From assembly GCF_001590835.1 (NCBI RefSeq), contig NZ_LTAQ01000056.1, forward strand, positions 1-64,000: DNA of 64,000 nucleotides, in the 5' to 3' direction. The position numbers were made by a program, and so were the translations under genes. Each line of letters starts with the position of its first letter. The stretch's first letter is position 1. Below, one piece after another: positions 8,105 to 18,343 of this stretch. The notes beneath the pieces are model-generated. The model was not told where the DNA came from and searched no databases. It saw nothing but the letters and a program-made list of their open reading frames with translations. Source of the stretch: Bacillus gaemokensis. GTDB taxonomy: Bacteria; Bacillota; Bacilli; Bacillales; Bacillaceae_G.

Positions 8105-9958
8105 ATGAAACGAAGTGCACGCGAAGAAGAGTTAATGAATATTTTTGAAACAATTGTCCATGGAAATGAACAAGACTTAATACAAGAAAATGCAAATGTG
8201 GATGGAAGGTCTCCGATGGGAATGATGGGAACTTTTGCATCGGAGAGTGCCAAATATTATGCGGTAGAACATTTGCTTTCTGAACAAGTAAAAAAAGCAA
8301 TAGATCAAAATATATTATATCCACATGATTTAGATTTTTATGCGACAGGTACAACAACTTGTTCGCAAATTCCTTTAGCACAAATGTTAGAAAAAGGTTT
8401 TCATACAGGACACGGACATATGAGACAACCGCAAGATATTAAAAGTGCGTTGGCACTTTCTTCTATTATTTTTCAAGCGAATCAAAATATGCAACATGGC
8501 GGTCAATCATTTGCGTTATTTGATATTGATTTAGCTCCGTATGTGAGAAAAACATTTGAGAGAAATAAGAAACGTTTAGCGTCGTATCCGTTAACAAAAG
8601 AGCAAGTAGAAGAGTTTGCATGGAAAGAAACAGAAAATGACACGTATCAAGCATGTGAAGCTTTTATTCATAATTCCAATAGCATGCATAGCCGAGGTGG
8701 TGGGCAAGTTCCGTTTATTTCTATTAACTATGGAACAGATACCTCTAAAGAAGGTAGATTGTTAATTAGACAATTATTACGAGCAACGCAAGCCGGCTTA
8801 GGAAAAGGAGAAACACCCATTTTTCCTATTCAAATTTTCAAAATAAAAAAGGGTGTGAATTTTGAAGAGAATGATTCGAACTATGATTTATTTGAATTAG
8901 CATTAGAAACGACAGCAGAGCGATTGTTCCCGAATTTTTCATTTTTAGATGCACCGTTTAATGCTATGCACTATGATGGTCGTCCAGAAAGTGAAGTATG
9001 TTATATGGGATGCAGAACTCGTGTTATGTCTAATATTCATGGTGAAGAAACTGCAATTGGAAGAGGGAATTTATCGTTTACTTCTATTAATCTAGTGAAA
9101 TTAGCATTAATTAGCGGTTCAAAAGAAGCGTTTTTTGAAGCATTGAATTATTATATGGATCTTGGTATTCATCAATTACTAGAAAGATTTGCGTACCAAT
9201 GTACGAAAAAGGCAAGAGATTTTCAGTTTTTATATTCACAAGGAGTATGGCGAGGTGGAGAGAAACTGCAGCCTGAAGATTCTGTTGCTGAAATTTTGAA
9301 ACAAGGAACATTAAGTATTGGCTTTATTGGTCTCGCAGAATGTTTAGTTGCTTTAACAGGGAAACATCATGGAGAGGATAAAGAGTCGTGGAGGCTTGGG
9401 GAGGGAATCGTTACCTTTATGAGAGGGAAAATGGATGTGGCGACGGAAGAACATCAGTTGAATTTCTCATTAATTGCAACACCCGCGGAAGGGTTATCGG
9501 GGAAATTTGTAAAAAAAGATCGAGATGAATTTGGAATGATTCGCGGTGTAACAAACCATAATTACTATACAAATTCATTTCATATTCCAGTTTACTATGC
9601 CATTCAAGCGATTGATAAAATACGTTTAGAAGGACCGTTTCATGCACTTTGTAATGGTGGACACATTACGTATATTGAGTTAGATGGGGCTGCAGTTCAT
9701 AATCGAAAGGCGTTAAAGCAAATTGTACAGGCCATGGCACAATCCGGAATGGGGTACGGATCAATAAACCATCCTGTGGACCGTTGTAAATGCTGTGGTT
9801 ATCATGGTGTCATTGGAAATGAATGTCCAAGCTGCAAAAATGAGGATGAACATGAAATAGAAAGAATTCGCCGTATTACTGGATATCTTGTCGGTGATAT
9901 GTCCAAATGGAATAGTGCGAAGCGTAGTGAAGAAGCGGATCGGGTGAAACATAAATGA
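8105..9958 (+). CDS. nrdD: Anaerobic ribonucleoside-triphosphate reductase, class III
   Basis: 617 residues from ATG 8105 (GGAGG upstream). It reduces ribonucleotides to deoxyribonucleotides without oxygen. Visible: the active-site region with MGCRTRV, a CxCC...CxxC zinc site near residue 560 (CKCCGYH, CPSC), and the glycyl-radical motif RRITGYL with Gly593. The protein starts almost directly with the catalytic barrel; the N-terminal ATP-cone (about 90 residues in E. coli NrdD) is missing, so dATP activity control through that domain would be absent. nrdG overlaps its stop by 4 bases (ATGA). Upstream, CTTTCACAA and TTTTCACAT half-sites (about 8008-8034) resemble ResD or Fnr-type signals, but weakly. 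Confidence 0.95.
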   Translation: MKRSAREEELMNIFETIVHGNEQDLIQENANVDGRSPMGMMGTFASESAKYYAVEHLLSEQVKKAIDQNILYPHDLDFYATGTTTCSQIPLAQMLEKGFHTGHGHMRQPQDIKSALALSSIIFQANQNMQHGGQSFALFDIDLAPYVRKTFERNKKRLASYPLTKEQVEEFAWKETENDTYQACEAFIHNSNSMHSRGGGQVPFISINYGTDTSKEGRLLIRQLLRATQAGLGKGETPIFPIQIFKIKKGVNFEENDSNYDLFELALETTAERLFPNFSFLDAPFNAMHYDGRPESEVCYMGCRTRVMSNIHGEETAIGRGNLSFTSINLVKLALISGSKEAFFEALNYYMDLGIHQLLERFAYQCTKKARDFQFLYSQGVWRGGEKLQPEDSVAEILKQGTLSIGFIGLAECLVALTGKHHGEDKESWRLGEGIVTFMRGKMDVATEEHQLNFSLIATPAEGLSGKFVKKDRDEFGMIRGVTNHNYYTNSFHIPVYYAIQAIDKIRLEGPFHALCNGGHITYIELDGAAVHNRKALKQIVQAMAQSGMGYGSINHPVDRCKCCGYHGVIGNECPSCKNEDEHEIERIRRITGYLVGDMSKWNSAKRSEEADRVKHK

Positions 9959-10407
9959 GGGTAATGAATATTATTCATGATAGTGTGGTAGATGGAGAAG
10001 GATTGCGGACAGTCGTGTTTTTTGCGGGCTGTCCGCATCGTTGTTTAGGATGTCATAATCCTAAGTCATGGAATATTTGTAATGGAACTGAAATGACCGT
10101 AGAAGAACTTGAGAAAGAGATTGCCAAAAATCCGCTTACTGATGTAACATTTTCAGGTGGAGATCCATTTTTTCAAGCTTCTGAAGTGAAAGAATTAGCA
10201 AAAGCAGTGAAGGATTTGAAAAAAAACTTATGGATTTACACTGGTTATACGTTAGAAGAGATACAGAGTTCTCAAAATAATGATATGATAGAGTTGTTAC
10301 AGTATGGGGATGTTTTGGTCGATGGAAGGTTTGAAATCGAAAAAAGAGATTTGACACTTCCATTTCGCGGAAGCTCCAATCAATGTATTATTCGATTGAA
10401 AGAGTAA
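9955..10407 (+). CDS. nrdG: Anaerobic ribonucleotide reductase activating protein (radical SAM)
   Basis: 150 residues; translation is coupled to nrdD by an ATGA overlap. The radical SAM cluster motif is CPHRCLGC (CxxxCxxC) near residue 26, and FSGGDPFF near residue 62 is the SAM-binding GGE-like motif. It uses a [4Fe-4S] cluster and S-adenosylmethionine to make the glycyl radical on NrdD. The last codons overlap the leader of the response regulator gene, suggesting one transcript. Confidence 0.95.
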   Translation: MRVMNIIHDSVVDGEGLRTVVFFAGCPHRCLGCHNPKSWNICNGTEMTVEELEKEIAKNPLTDVTFSGGDPFFQASEVKELAKAVKDLKKNLWIYTGYTLEEIQSSQNNDMIELLQYGDVLVDGRFEIEKRDLTLPFRGSSNQCIIRLKE

Positions 10408-10424
10408 AAAGGCGGGATAGGTCA

Positions 10425-11102
10425 ATGAATAAAACAGTATTACTTGTTGAAGACGAAAGAAGATTACGCGAAATTGTTAGCGATTATTTTCGGAATGAAG
10501 GCTTTGAAGTTATAGAAGCAGAAGATGGAAAACAAGCGTTAGAATTATTTGCTGAACATACAATTGATTTAATTATGTTAGACATTATGTTGCCGGAAAT
10601 AGATGGTTGGTCTGTTTGTCGTCGCATTCGTAAAGAATCGGCAGTACCAATTATTATGCTAACAGCGCGTTCTGATGAAGATGATACGTTACTAGGTTTT
10701 GAACTAGGCGCTGATGAATATGTAACAAAGCCTTTCAGTCCAAAAGTATTAGTAGCTCGTGCAAAAACTTTATTAAAGCGTGCTGATGGTGTAGTTGGAG
10801 TTGCGGAAGAAAATGTACTTTCTATGGCTGGAATCGATGTGAATCGACTTTCACGTACAGTATCGGTAAATGGAGAAGAAATTATATTAACACATAAAGA
10901 ATTTGAACTTCTTGTTTATTTAATGGAGAACAAAGGAATCGTGCTATCTCGTCAACATTTATTGGATCAGCTATGGGGATATGATTATTATGGTGATGAT
11001 CGTACGGTAGATACACATATAAAAAAATTGCGTAATAAATTAGGTGACAAAGCGAAACATATTGGAACTGTTATTCGAGTTGGTTATAAGTTTGAAGAAT
11101 AA
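10425..11102 (+). CDS. OmpR-family response regulator, no adjacent kinase
   Basis: 225 residues from ATG 10425; the longer frame from 10383 lies inside nrdG. The receiver domain (residues 1-118) has acidic VEDE, phosphoacceptor Asp in LIMLDIMLPE and Lys in VTKPF. A winged-helix DNA-binding domain follows (about 130-225, with LTHKEFELL and DDRTVDTHIKKLRNKLG). No histidine kinase gene follows; the next gene is htrA-like, 202 bases downstream. B. subtilis CssR controls htrA-type protease genes, but this protein is not closely CssR-like by my reading. Target genes are unknown; control of the neighbouring protease is only a guess. Confidence 0.88.
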   Translation: MNKTVLLVEDERRLREIVSDYFRNEGFEVIEAEDGKQALELFAEHTIDLIMLDIMLPEIDGWSVCRRIRKESAVPIIMLTARSDEDDTLLGFELGADEYVTKPFSPKVLVARAKTLLKRADGVVGVAEENVLSMAGIDVNRLSRTVSVNGEEIILTHKEFELLVYLMENKGIVLSRQHLLDQLWGYDYYGDDRTVDTHIKKLRNKLGDKAKHIGTVIRVGYKFEE

Positions 11103-11304
11103 TCTTTAAATATCATGTGATTTTGCTTGGAAATATAGCAAATTTACACTCTCTTTTGCAGATAGAATGTACAAATTATAATTTTTTTGTCTACAATAGT
11201 GAATAAGAGTATTTTTTTAATTAGATTTCACGATGAGTTCACAAGAAGGACACAAAATGTGACTATACTGAAAATACGAGTTCAGCAGAGAGGGGAAATA
11301 AAAT

Positions 11305-12546
11305 ATGGGATATTATGACGGACCAAATACGAATGAAGAGCATAGTGAAACAAGAGAAATTAGAAAAACTGGTAGTAAGAAAGGTTATTTCTTTACTGGT
11401 TTAGTTGGAGCTGTGGTCGGAGCAGTTTCCATCAGTTTTGCAGCACCTTATATGCCATGGGTACAGGATAATGGAGTTGCTGTTTCATCACCGTTATCTT
11501 CTAATTCTAAGGTAGAGGGAACTGTAGTTCCTGTTGTGAATAAAGCAAAAAATGAAACAGATTTACCTGGCATGATTGAAGGGGCAAAAGATGTTGTTGT
11601 AGGTGTGTTCAATATGCAAAAGAGTGTAGATCCATTTGCGCTAGAGCAAGTAGGGAAAGAACAACAAGCTGGATCAGGATCGGGTGTAATTTATAAAAAA
11701 GCTGGGAATAAAGCGTATATTGTAACAAATAACCACGTAGTAGATGGTGCTAATAAATTAACAGTGAAATTGAGTAACGATAAAACAGTTGATGCAAAAT
11801 TAGTTGGGAAAGACCCTTGGTTAGATTTAGCAGTTGTAGAGATTGATGGATCTAATATTAATAAGGTCGCAACGCTAGGTGATTCAAGTAAAATTCGTGC
11901 TGGTGAATCAGCAATTGCAATTGGGAATCCACTAGGTTTTGATGGTAGTGTAACTGAAGGAATCATTAGTAGTAAAGAACGTGAAATCCCAGTGGATATT
12001 AATGGTGATCAACGTCCTGATTGGCAAGCGCAAGTTATTCAAACAGATGCAGCAATTAACCCTGGAAACAGTGGTGGAGCTCTATTTAACCAAAACGGCG
12101 AAGTGATTGGTATAAATTCTAGTAAGATTGCACAACAATCGGTAGAAGGAATTGGATTTGCTATTCCAATTAATGTAGCAAAACCGGTAATTGAATCTCT
12201 TGAAAAAGATGGAACGGTAAAACGTCCAGCAATGGGTGTAGGAGTCGCATCTCTTGAAGAGGTACAAAGCTATGCATTAGGCCAATTAAAGTTGCCAAAA
12301 GATGTAACGAGTGGTGTTATCTTAAGTAAGATTTACTCAGTCTCACCAGCTGAAAAAGCGGGACTTGAGCAATATGATGTTGTTGTTGCGCTAGACGGAC
12401 AAAAGGTTGAAAATGCGCTTCAATTCCGTAAATATTTATATGAAAAGAAAAAAGTAGGCGACAAAATTGAGCTTACATTCTATCGGAATGGTGAAAAAAT
12501 GACGAAAACAGCTACACTAGCAGATAACTCTGCCGCTACGAATTAA
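11305..12546 (+). CDS. htrA: HtrA/DegP-type membrane-anchored serine protease
   Basis: 413 residues. An N-terminal cytoplasmic tail is followed by one membrane anchor (about residues 28-48, GYFFTGLVGAVVGAV), then a trypsin-like domain with catalytic His144 (TNNHVV), Asp174 (LDLAVVE) and Ser256 (GNSGGAL), then a PDZ domain (about 310-405). It degrades misfolded proteins on the outer face of the membrane. GAGAGGGG precedes ATG. Upstream DNA has several TTCAC/GTGA elements (11227-11265) that could bind a regulator, but no clean consensus. Which of the several Bacillus HtrA paralogues it is cannot be decided here. Confidence 0.94.
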   Translation: MGYYDGPNTNEEHSETREIRKTGSKKGYFFTGLVGAVVGAVSISFAAPYMPWVQDNGVAVSSPLSSNSKVEGTVVPVVNKAKNETDLPGMIEGAKDVVVGVFNMQKSVDPFALEQVGKEQQAGSGSGVIYKKAGNKAYIVTNNHVVDGANKLTVKLSNDKTVDAKLVGKDPWLDLAVVEIDGSNINKVATLGDSSKIRAGESAIAIGNPLGFDGSVTEGIISSKEREIPVDINGDQRPDWQAQVIQTDAAINPGNSGGALFNQNGEVIGINSSKIAQQSVEGIGFAIPINVAKPVIESLEKDGTVKRPAMGVGVASLEEVQSYALGQLKLPKDVTSGVILSKIYSVSPAEKAGLEQYDVVVALDGQKVENALQFRKYLYEKKKVGDKIELTFYRNGEKMTKTATLADNSAATN

Positions 12547-12547
12547 T

Positions 12548-12586
12548 AAAGAAAGTCTCTTTCGTATTGAAAGAGACTTTCTTTAT
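12548..12586 (+). terminator. Hairpin terminator after htrA
   Basis: A perfect 16-bp stem (AAAGAAAGTCTCTTTC with its complement) lies 1 base after the stop. There is little T tail, so it may also protect the 3' end. Confidence 0.7.
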
Positions 12587-12618
12587 CGGCTATACTAAAA
12601 GAATAGGAGGGATTTAAT

Positions 12619-13032
12619 ATGGTAATTGAAAACCCAACTCGTACGGAAATTGGTGAAGTATTGAAGAATAGTAAAACAATCGCGGTTGTTGGATTATCCG
12701 ACAAACCAGAACGTACATCATATATGGTTTCGAAAGCGATGCAGGACGCTGGGTATCGTATTATCCCAGTTAACCCGACCGTTGACGAGGTGCTTGGAGA
12801 AAAAGCATTCTCTTCACTAAAAGAGATTAAGGAACATGTTGATATTGTAAACGTATTTCGTCGTTCTGAATTTTTAATGGACGTAGCAAAAGACTTTGCA
12901 GGGATTGATGCTGACGTTTTTTGGGCACAATTAGGAGTACAAGATGAAGATACATATAAATTATTAAAAGAAAAAGGTTATACTGTTATAATGGATCGTT
13001 GTATTAAAGTAGAGCACGCGATGACGAGGTAG
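12619..13032 (+). CDS. yneT: CoA-binding domain protein, YneT type
   Basis: 137 residues forming a single Rossmann-like CoA-binding domain, with AVVGLSDKPERTSY near residue 22 and IIPVNPTVDEVLG near residue 50. Similar proteins bind CoA or a nucleotide without a catalytic partner; the function is unknown. B. subtilis yneT lies directly upstream of parE, the same context. AGGAGGG precedes ATG. Confidence 0.88.
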   Translation: MVIENPTRTEIGEVLKNSKTIAVVGLSDKPERTSYMVSKAMQDAGYRIIPVNPTVDEVLGEKAFSSLKEIKEHVDIVNVFRRSEFLMDVAKDFAGIDADVFWAQLGVQDEDTYKLLKEKGYTVIMDRCIKVEHAMTR

Positions 13033-13109
13033 TATAGACTTTGGAAATGAAAGGTCAATTTAGCTCTAGTTAGTATGAGTAACTCGAGCAGATGAACGAG
13101 GTGTTCATC

Positions 13110-13205
13110 ATGAGATTTTTTAAAGGCTGTTTGTGGGGATTGCTACTCGTTATCCCATTTTGGATGATTGTCATTTGGTTAATTGTAAAATGGTGGGGAA
13201 TGTAA
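13110..13205 (+). CDS. 31-residue single-pass membrane peptide
   Basis: ATG 13110 has GAGGTG six bases upstream. The product starts MRFFKGCLWGLLLVIPFW and ends KWWGM: a basic N terminus, one hydrophobic segment (about residues 7-26) and Trp/Lys at the membrane edge. I do not recognise a family. It lies between yneT and the terminator before parE. The good ribosome site and clean membrane design argue it is real, though it is short. Confidence 0.6.
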   Translation: MRFFKGCLWGLLLVIPFWMIVIWLIVKWWGM

Positions 13206-13267
13206 TTATGGAATACATATCCATTTCTCGTTGACAAACGATTATTTTTCTGAAATAGTAGCCTAGA

Positions 13268-13301
13268 GGAATCCTTGTACAAAAACAAGGATTTTTCTTT
13301 T
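13268..13301 (+). terminator. Terminator upstream of parE
   Basis: AATCCTTG pairs with CAAGGATT around an A-rich loop, followed by a T run. Confidence 0.75.
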
Positions 13302-13408
13302 GAAAATGGTATATAAAAGACATAACCCAACTTGCCAAAAGCATGGTGAAGGAGTTATTCTATAATAGAAACATATGTTCTGATTTGATTAGGAAAGGGG
13401 CAAGGAGT

Positions 13409-15373
13409 TTGGCAAAGCATCAATTTCAATATAACGAAGATGCAATTCAAGTGCTTGAAGGTCTTGAAGCCGTTCGAAAACGCCCGGGTATGTATATCGG
13501 GAGCACGGACAGCCGTGGATTGCATCATTTAGTATACGAAATAGTAGATAACTCCGTTGATGAAGCATTAGCGGGATTTGGCGACGAAATTACTGTCGTA
13601 ATACATAAAGATAATAGTATTAGTGTTACTGATAAAGGGCGCGGAATGCCTACGGGAATGCATAAGCTTGGAAAACCAACACCTGAAGTTATTTTAACTG
13701 TACTTCATGCTGGAGGGAAATTTGGTCAAGGTGGTTATAAGACAAGTGGTGGTTTACACGGTGTGGGTGCATCTGTTGTAAATGCATTATCAGAATGGCT
13801 TGTTGTAACAATTAAGCGTGATGGAAACATATATGAACAACGTTTTGAAAATGGTGGTAATCCTGCAACGACATTAGAGAGAGTTGGGAAAACAAAGGAA
13901 TCTGGTACGAAGATGCATTTTAAACCAGATCCGTCTATTTTCAGTACAACAAATTATAACTATGAAACGTTATGTGAAAGATTACGTGAATCTGCATTTC
14001 TGTTAAAAGGAATGAAAATCACTTTAAAAGATGAACGAAATGATTTAGAAGATGTGTTCCATTATGAAACAGGAATTGAAGCATTTGTTACTTACTTAAA
14101 TGAGGAAAAAGACTCTATTCATCCAGTTGTATACTTCTCAGGGGAGCAAAATGGAATTGAGGCAGAACTTGCATTTCAGTTTAATGATGGCTATTCAGAA
14201 AACATTCTTTCGTTTGTAAATAATGTGCGTACAAAAGATGGTGGAACACATGAGGCTGGATTTAAAACAGCCATGACGCGCGTTTTCAATGAATATGCTC
14301 GTAAAGTTTCTTTATTAAAAGAGAAAGATAAAAATTTAGAAGGTACAGATATTCGTGAAGGATTAGCATCGATTGTTTCTGTACGCGTACCGGAGGATTT
14401 ATTACAATTCGAAGGACAAACGAAAGGGAAGCTAGGGACAAGTGAAGGACGCTCTTCCGTAGATGCAATTGTCTCGGAGCATTTAGCATACTTTTTAGAA
14501 GAAAATCCAGACGTAGCAACACTTCTTGTGAGGAAAGCGATTAAGGCAGCGCAAGCACGCGAAGCAGCACGTAAAGCTAGAGAAGAAGCTCGTACTGGTA
14601 AGAAGAAAAAACGTTCAGAAGGAACATTGAGCGGGAAATTAACACCTGCGCAATCACGTAATCCACAGAAGAACGAATTGTATTTAGTAGAGGGTGACTC
14701 TGCCGGTGGTTCTGCAAAACAAGGACGTGATCGTCGTTTTCAAGCAGTCTTGCCACTTCGTGGTAAAGTAATTAATACGGAAAAAGCAAAGCTTGCTGAT
14801 ATTTTCAAAAATGAAGAGATCAATACGATTATTTATGCAATTGGTGGCGGTGTTGGAACAGAGTTTACTGTTGAGGACATTAATTATGATAAAGTTGTAA
14901 TTATGACAGATGCTGATACAGATGGAGCGCATATTCAGGTGTTATTACTTACGTTCTTCTACCGTTATATGAAGCCATTAATTGAAGCAGGTAAAGTATT
15001 TATTGCGCTTCCACCTTTATATAAAGTAAGTAAAGGAAAAGGGAAAAGTGAAGTGATTGAATACGCATGGTCAGATGAAGAATTAGACGGTGTGACGAAA
15101 AAGGTCGGTAAAGGATATATGTTGCAGCGCTATAAAGGTCTTGGTGAAATGAATGCTGACCAATTATGGGAAACGACGATGAATCCCGAAACGCGTACGT
15201 TAATTCGCGTGAAAATCGATGATGCCGCAAGAGCAGAACGCCGCGTAACAACGTTGATGGGAGATAAAGTAGAACCCCGTCGTAAATGGATCGAGCGTAA
15301 TGTACAGTTCGGTATGCAAGAAGAAGGTAATATTTTAGAGAATGAAATGATTATGGAGACGGAGGTGGAATAA
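13409..15373 (+). CDS. parE: DNA topoisomerase IV subunit B
   Basis: 654 residues from TTG 13409 (start [20 protein letters not shown]). AAAGGGG lies 8 bases ahead; a longer frame from 13343 is not conserved in the family. The GHKL ATPase comes first ([35 protein letters not shown]), then the transducer, then the TOPRIM domain with [10 protein letters not shown] and DADTDGAHI. ParE hydrolyses ATP to drive strand passage, and with ParC it unlinks sister chromosomes. parC follows after one base, so the two are co-translated. ParE rather than GyrB is chosen because of the parC neighbour and the yneT-parE order. Confidence 0.97.
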   Translation: MAKHQFQYNEDAIQVLEGLEAVRKRPGMYIGSTDSRGLHHLVYEIVDNSVDEALAGFGDEITVVIHKDNSISVTDKGRGMPTGMHKLGKPTPEVILTVLHAGGKFGQGGYKTSGGLHGVGASVVNALSEWLVVTIKRDGNIYEQRFENGGNPATTLERVGKTKESGTKMHFKPDPSIFSTTNYNYETLCERLRESAFLLKGMKITLKDERNDLEDVFHYETGIEAFVTYLNEEKDSIHPVVYFSGEQNGIEAELAFQFNDGYSENILSFVNNVRTKDGGTHEAGFKTAMTRVFNEYARKVSLLKEKDKNLEGTDIREGLASIVSVRVPEDLLQFEGQTKGKLGTSEGRSSVDAIVSEHLAYFLEENPDVATLLVRKAIKAAQAREAARKAREEARTGKKKKRSEGTLSGKLTPAQSRNPQKNELYLVEGDSAGGSAKQGRDRRFQAVLPLRGKVINTEKAKLADIFKNEEINTIIYAIGGGVGTEFTVEDINYDKVVIMTDADTDGAHIQVLLLTFFYRYMKPLIEAGKVFIALPPLYKVSKGKGKSEVIEYAWSDEELDGVTKKVGKGYMLQRYKGLGEMNADQLWETTMNPETRTLIRVKIDDAARAERRVTTLMGDKVEPRRKWIERNVQFGMQEEGNILENEMIMETEVE

Positions 15374-15374
15374 C

Positions 15375-17798
15375 ATGCAAGCAGAGAAGTTTCATGACCT
15401 CCCGCTTGAAGACGTGTTAGGTGACCGCTTTGCACGTTATAGTAAATACATTATTCAAGATCGCGCGCTACCAGATGCGCGTGATGGTTTAAAGCCAGTA
15501 CAACGTCGTATCTTATACTCGATGTATGTCGAGGGAAATGTACATGACAAAACATTTCGTAAATCAGCTAAAACAGTTGGGAACGTAATTGGTAACTACC
15601 ATCCACACGGTGATTCTTCCGTATATGAAGCGATGGTGCGTTTAAGTCAAGATTGGAAAGTACGTAACGTATTGGTTGAAATGCACGGGAATAATGGTAG
15701 CGTTGACGGTGATCCAGCCGCAGCAATGCGTTATACAGAGGCTCGTTTATCACCAATTGCATCTGAGTTATTGCGTGATATTGATAAGGAAACGGTGGAA
15801 TTTGTATCAAACTTTGATGATACAAGTGAAGAACCAGTTGTTTTACCAGCTATGTTTCCGAATCTCTTAGTAAACGGTTCAACAGGGATTTCAGCTGGTT
15901 ATGCAACGGAAATCCCACCGCATCATCTTGGTGAAGTAATCGATGCTACAATGATGCGCATTGATAAGCCAAATAGTTCTGTAGATGATTTATTAACAGT
16001 TATAAAAGGTCCTGACTTCCCAACAGGTGGTATTATTCAAGGCCTTGATGGAATTAAAAAAGCGTATGAGACAGGAAAAGGAAAAATTATCATTCGTGGA
16101 AAAGCAGAAGTTGAAACGATTCGCGGAGGTAAACAGCAAATCGTCATAACGGAAATTCCATACGAAGTAAATAAAGCAAACCTTGTCAAGAAAATGGATG
16201 AACTACGTCTAGATAAAAAGCTAGATGGGATTGCAGAAGTGCGTGATGAGACGGATCGTACGGGGCTTCGGATTGTTGTAGAACTAAAAAAAGAAGCGAA
16301 TGCAGAAGGTATTTTGAATTATTTATACAAAAATACGGATTTGCAAATTCCTTATAACTTCAATATGGTAGCGATAAATAATCGCCGCCCAACACTTATG
16401 ACGCTGCCGAAAATTTTAGATGCGTACATTGGACATCAAAAGGAAGTTGTTACTCGTCGTTCAGAATATGAACTGAGAAAAGCTGAAAATCGTCAACATA
16501 TTGTAGCCGGTTTAATGAAAGCATTGTCGATTTTAGATAAAGTGATTGAAACAATTCGGGCATCTAAAGATAAACGTAATGCAAAAGATAATTTAAGTGC
16601 AAAGTTTGGATTTACAGAAGCGCAAGCGGAAGCAATTGTATCCTTGCAATTGTACCGTTTAACAAATACAGATATTACAGCGCTAGAAAAAGAAGAAGAA
16701 GAGCTACAAAAGAAAATTACAGAATTACAAGCGATTTTACAAAGTGAGAAAAGACTTCTTCAAGTAATAAAAACAGATTTGAAAAGAGTAAAGAAAACGT
16801 ATAGTGATAATCGTCGCGCTGTTATTGAGGAAGAAATTGAAGAAATTAAAATTGATGTGGAAGTAATGATTCCGCAAGAAGATGTCATCGTTACTGTAAC
16901 GAAAGAAGGTTATGTGAAGCGAACAGGCTGGCGCTCGCATAATGCATCAAGTGGAAAAGACTTCGGTATGAAAGAGGGCGACATCTTACTCGAACGTTTC
17001 GATACAAATACAACAGAAACAATCCTGTTATTCACAAGTAAAGGAAATTATATTTATCTTCCTGTTTATGAAATGCCAGATATTCGTTGGAAAGATTTAG
17101 GTCAGCACGTTGCGAATATTGTTTCACTTGAACGAGATGAGACGTTAATTTGGGCGACTGTTGTACCGAATTTTGAGGAAGAAAAGCGATTTGTTGTGTT
17201 TGTAACCCGAAATGGTATGATTAAGAAGACAGAGTTAAATCAGTATAAAGTGCAGCGTTATTCAAGGGCATTTGTTGCGGTAAACTTGAAAAAAGATGAT
17301 GAAGTTGTGGATATATTTGCAACAGATGGAACGAGTGATATTGTTCTTGCAACGCACGGTGCATATGCGCTTATTTTTAATGAAGAAGAAGTAAGTCCAG
17401 TTGGCGTAAGAGCAGCTGGTGTAAAGGGTATCAATTTAAAAGAGGAAGACTATGTTGCTTCTGGTAGGCCGTTAAATGGTGAAAAGGATCAGCTTATTCT
17501 CGTAACGCAGCGCGGTGCAGTTAAACGATTAAAAGCTTCCGAAATTGAGAGGTCAACAAGGGCAAAGCGAGGTCTTGTTATTTTTAAAGAGTTAAAACGT
17601 AATCCATATCGGATTGTCGGTATTGAAATTGTTCGAGATGATGAACTTGTTTATATGAAAACAGAGAAACAAATTGTAGAAGAAATTGATCCGAAAACGT
17701 TTCGTAATAAAGACCGCTATAGTAACGGTAGCTTAGTTTTAGATGTGAGTGATACTGGTGAAGTGGTTGAGACGTGGACGAAGAAACGGATAGACTGA
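15375..17798 (+). CDS. parC: DNA topoisomerase IV subunit A
   Basis: 807 residues. The catalytic tyrosine is Tyr120 (AMRYTEAR). The quinolone-determining region reads [11 protein letters not shown] with Ser81 and Glu85, the residues found in sensitive strains, so no classic resistance change is present. A coiled-coil region follows (about 440-490), and the C-terminal beta-pinwheel blades run from about 500. ParC breaks and rejoins DNA; with ParE it decatenates chromosomes at division. A terminator follows. Confidence 0.97.
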   Translation: MQAEKFHDLPLEDVLGDRFARYSKYIIQDRALPDARDGLKPVQRRILYSMYVEGNVHDKTFRKSAKTVGNVIGNYHPHGDSSVYEAMVRLSQDWKVRNVLVEMHGNNGSVDGDPAAAMRYTEARLSPIASELLRDIDKETVEFVSNFDDTSEEPVVLPAMFPNLLVNGSTGISAGYATEIPPHHLGEVIDATMMRIDKPNSSVDDLLTVIKGPDFPTGGIIQGLDGIKKAYETGKGKIIIRGKAEVETIRGGKQQIVITEIPYEVNKANLVKKMDELRLDKKLDGIAEVRDETDRTGLRIVVELKKEANAEGILNYLYKNTDLQIPYNFNMVAINNRRPTLMTLPKILDAYIGHQKEVVTRRSEYELRKAENRQHIVAGLMKALSILDKVIETIRASKDKRNAKDNLSAKFGFTEAQAEAIVSLQLYRLTNTDITALEKEEEELQKKITELQAILQSEKRLLQVIKTDLKRVKKTYSDNRRAVIEEEIEEIKIDVEVMIPQEDVIVTVTKEGYVKRTGWRSHNASSGKDFGMKEGDILLERFDTNTTETILLFTSKGNYIYLPVYEMPDIRWKDLGQHVANIVSLERDETLIWATVVPNFEEEKRFVVFVTRNGMIKKTELNQYKVQRYSRAFVAVNLKKDDEVVDIFATDGTSDIVLATHGAYALIFNEEEVSPVGVRAAGVKGINLKEEDYVASGRPLNGEKDQLILVTQRGAVKRLKASEIERSTRAKRGLVIFKELKRNPYRIVGIEIVRDDELVYMKTEKQIVEEIDPKTFRNKDRYSNGSLVLDVSDTGEVVETWTKKRID

Positions 17799-17849
17799 AT
17801 AAACAATAGTAAGAATTCTGATTAAATATATTCATCTTATTAGTGAAAG

Positions 17850-17878
17850 CCATGTTCTATATAGAGCATGGTTTTTTT
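17850..17878 (+). terminator. Terminator after parEC
   Basis: CCATGTTCTA pairs with TAGAGCATGG (one wobble), followed by seven T. Confidence 0.85.
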
Positions 17879-17918
17879 GAATTAGTGGAAGCTTTAAGTT
17901 TAAGACTACTCTAATTTC

Positions 17919-18343
17919 TTATTTGTTGTTTTCAAACCATGCTTGAAACGTTTGTAAAGATTGCTCTCCTAAAATTCGATTTATTTCCTTCCCATCTTTG
18001 TAAGAAATAATGGTAGGTGTCCTTTTATTTGAAACATACCCCAACCTTGTTTATACTCTTCTAGATTCAGAACTTGCATGTCAATATTCATATTTTTTGC
18101 TATAGGGACTACAATTGGTGAAATCTTTAAGCAGTGGGGACAGGTTGTTTTATAGAAATAAACTATTTTTTCTCTGTGATTTGATAGATCTTGTTGCAAT
18201 TGTTCGGGTGTAATTTGATTCTTATAATAATTTACCTGCTCTGTACTTATGGTTTTTTCACTTTTTTTCTCTTTATTGGTTAGAATAATAATAAGTGTAA
18301 ATATTGATAAAATAGTAATGATGAAAAAAAGCATTTTTTTCAT
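17919..18343 (-). pseudogene. bdbA: bdbA-like thioredoxin-fold protein, frameshifted
   Basis: The frame starts at ATG 18343 with a membrane anchor (MLFFIITILSIFTLIIIL) and a thioredoxin-like active site YFYKTTCPHCLKIS. It is intact to about 18022, where a missing base after IKG shifts it into a short false tail ending at 17981. In the next frame the expected ending continues: TPTIISYKDGKEI and then FQAWFENNK, stop at 17919. The intact form would be an extracytoplasmic disulphide oxidoreductase that works with BdbC. Its ATG overlaps the ruined bdbC stop (ATGA). Either a real 1-base deletion or a sequence error; the neighbouring gene is damaged too, which favours decay. Confidence 0.8.

Noticed and set aside
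15375-15640. Quinolone resistance change in parC
   Set aside because: Ser81 and Glu85 are the residues of sensitive strains.
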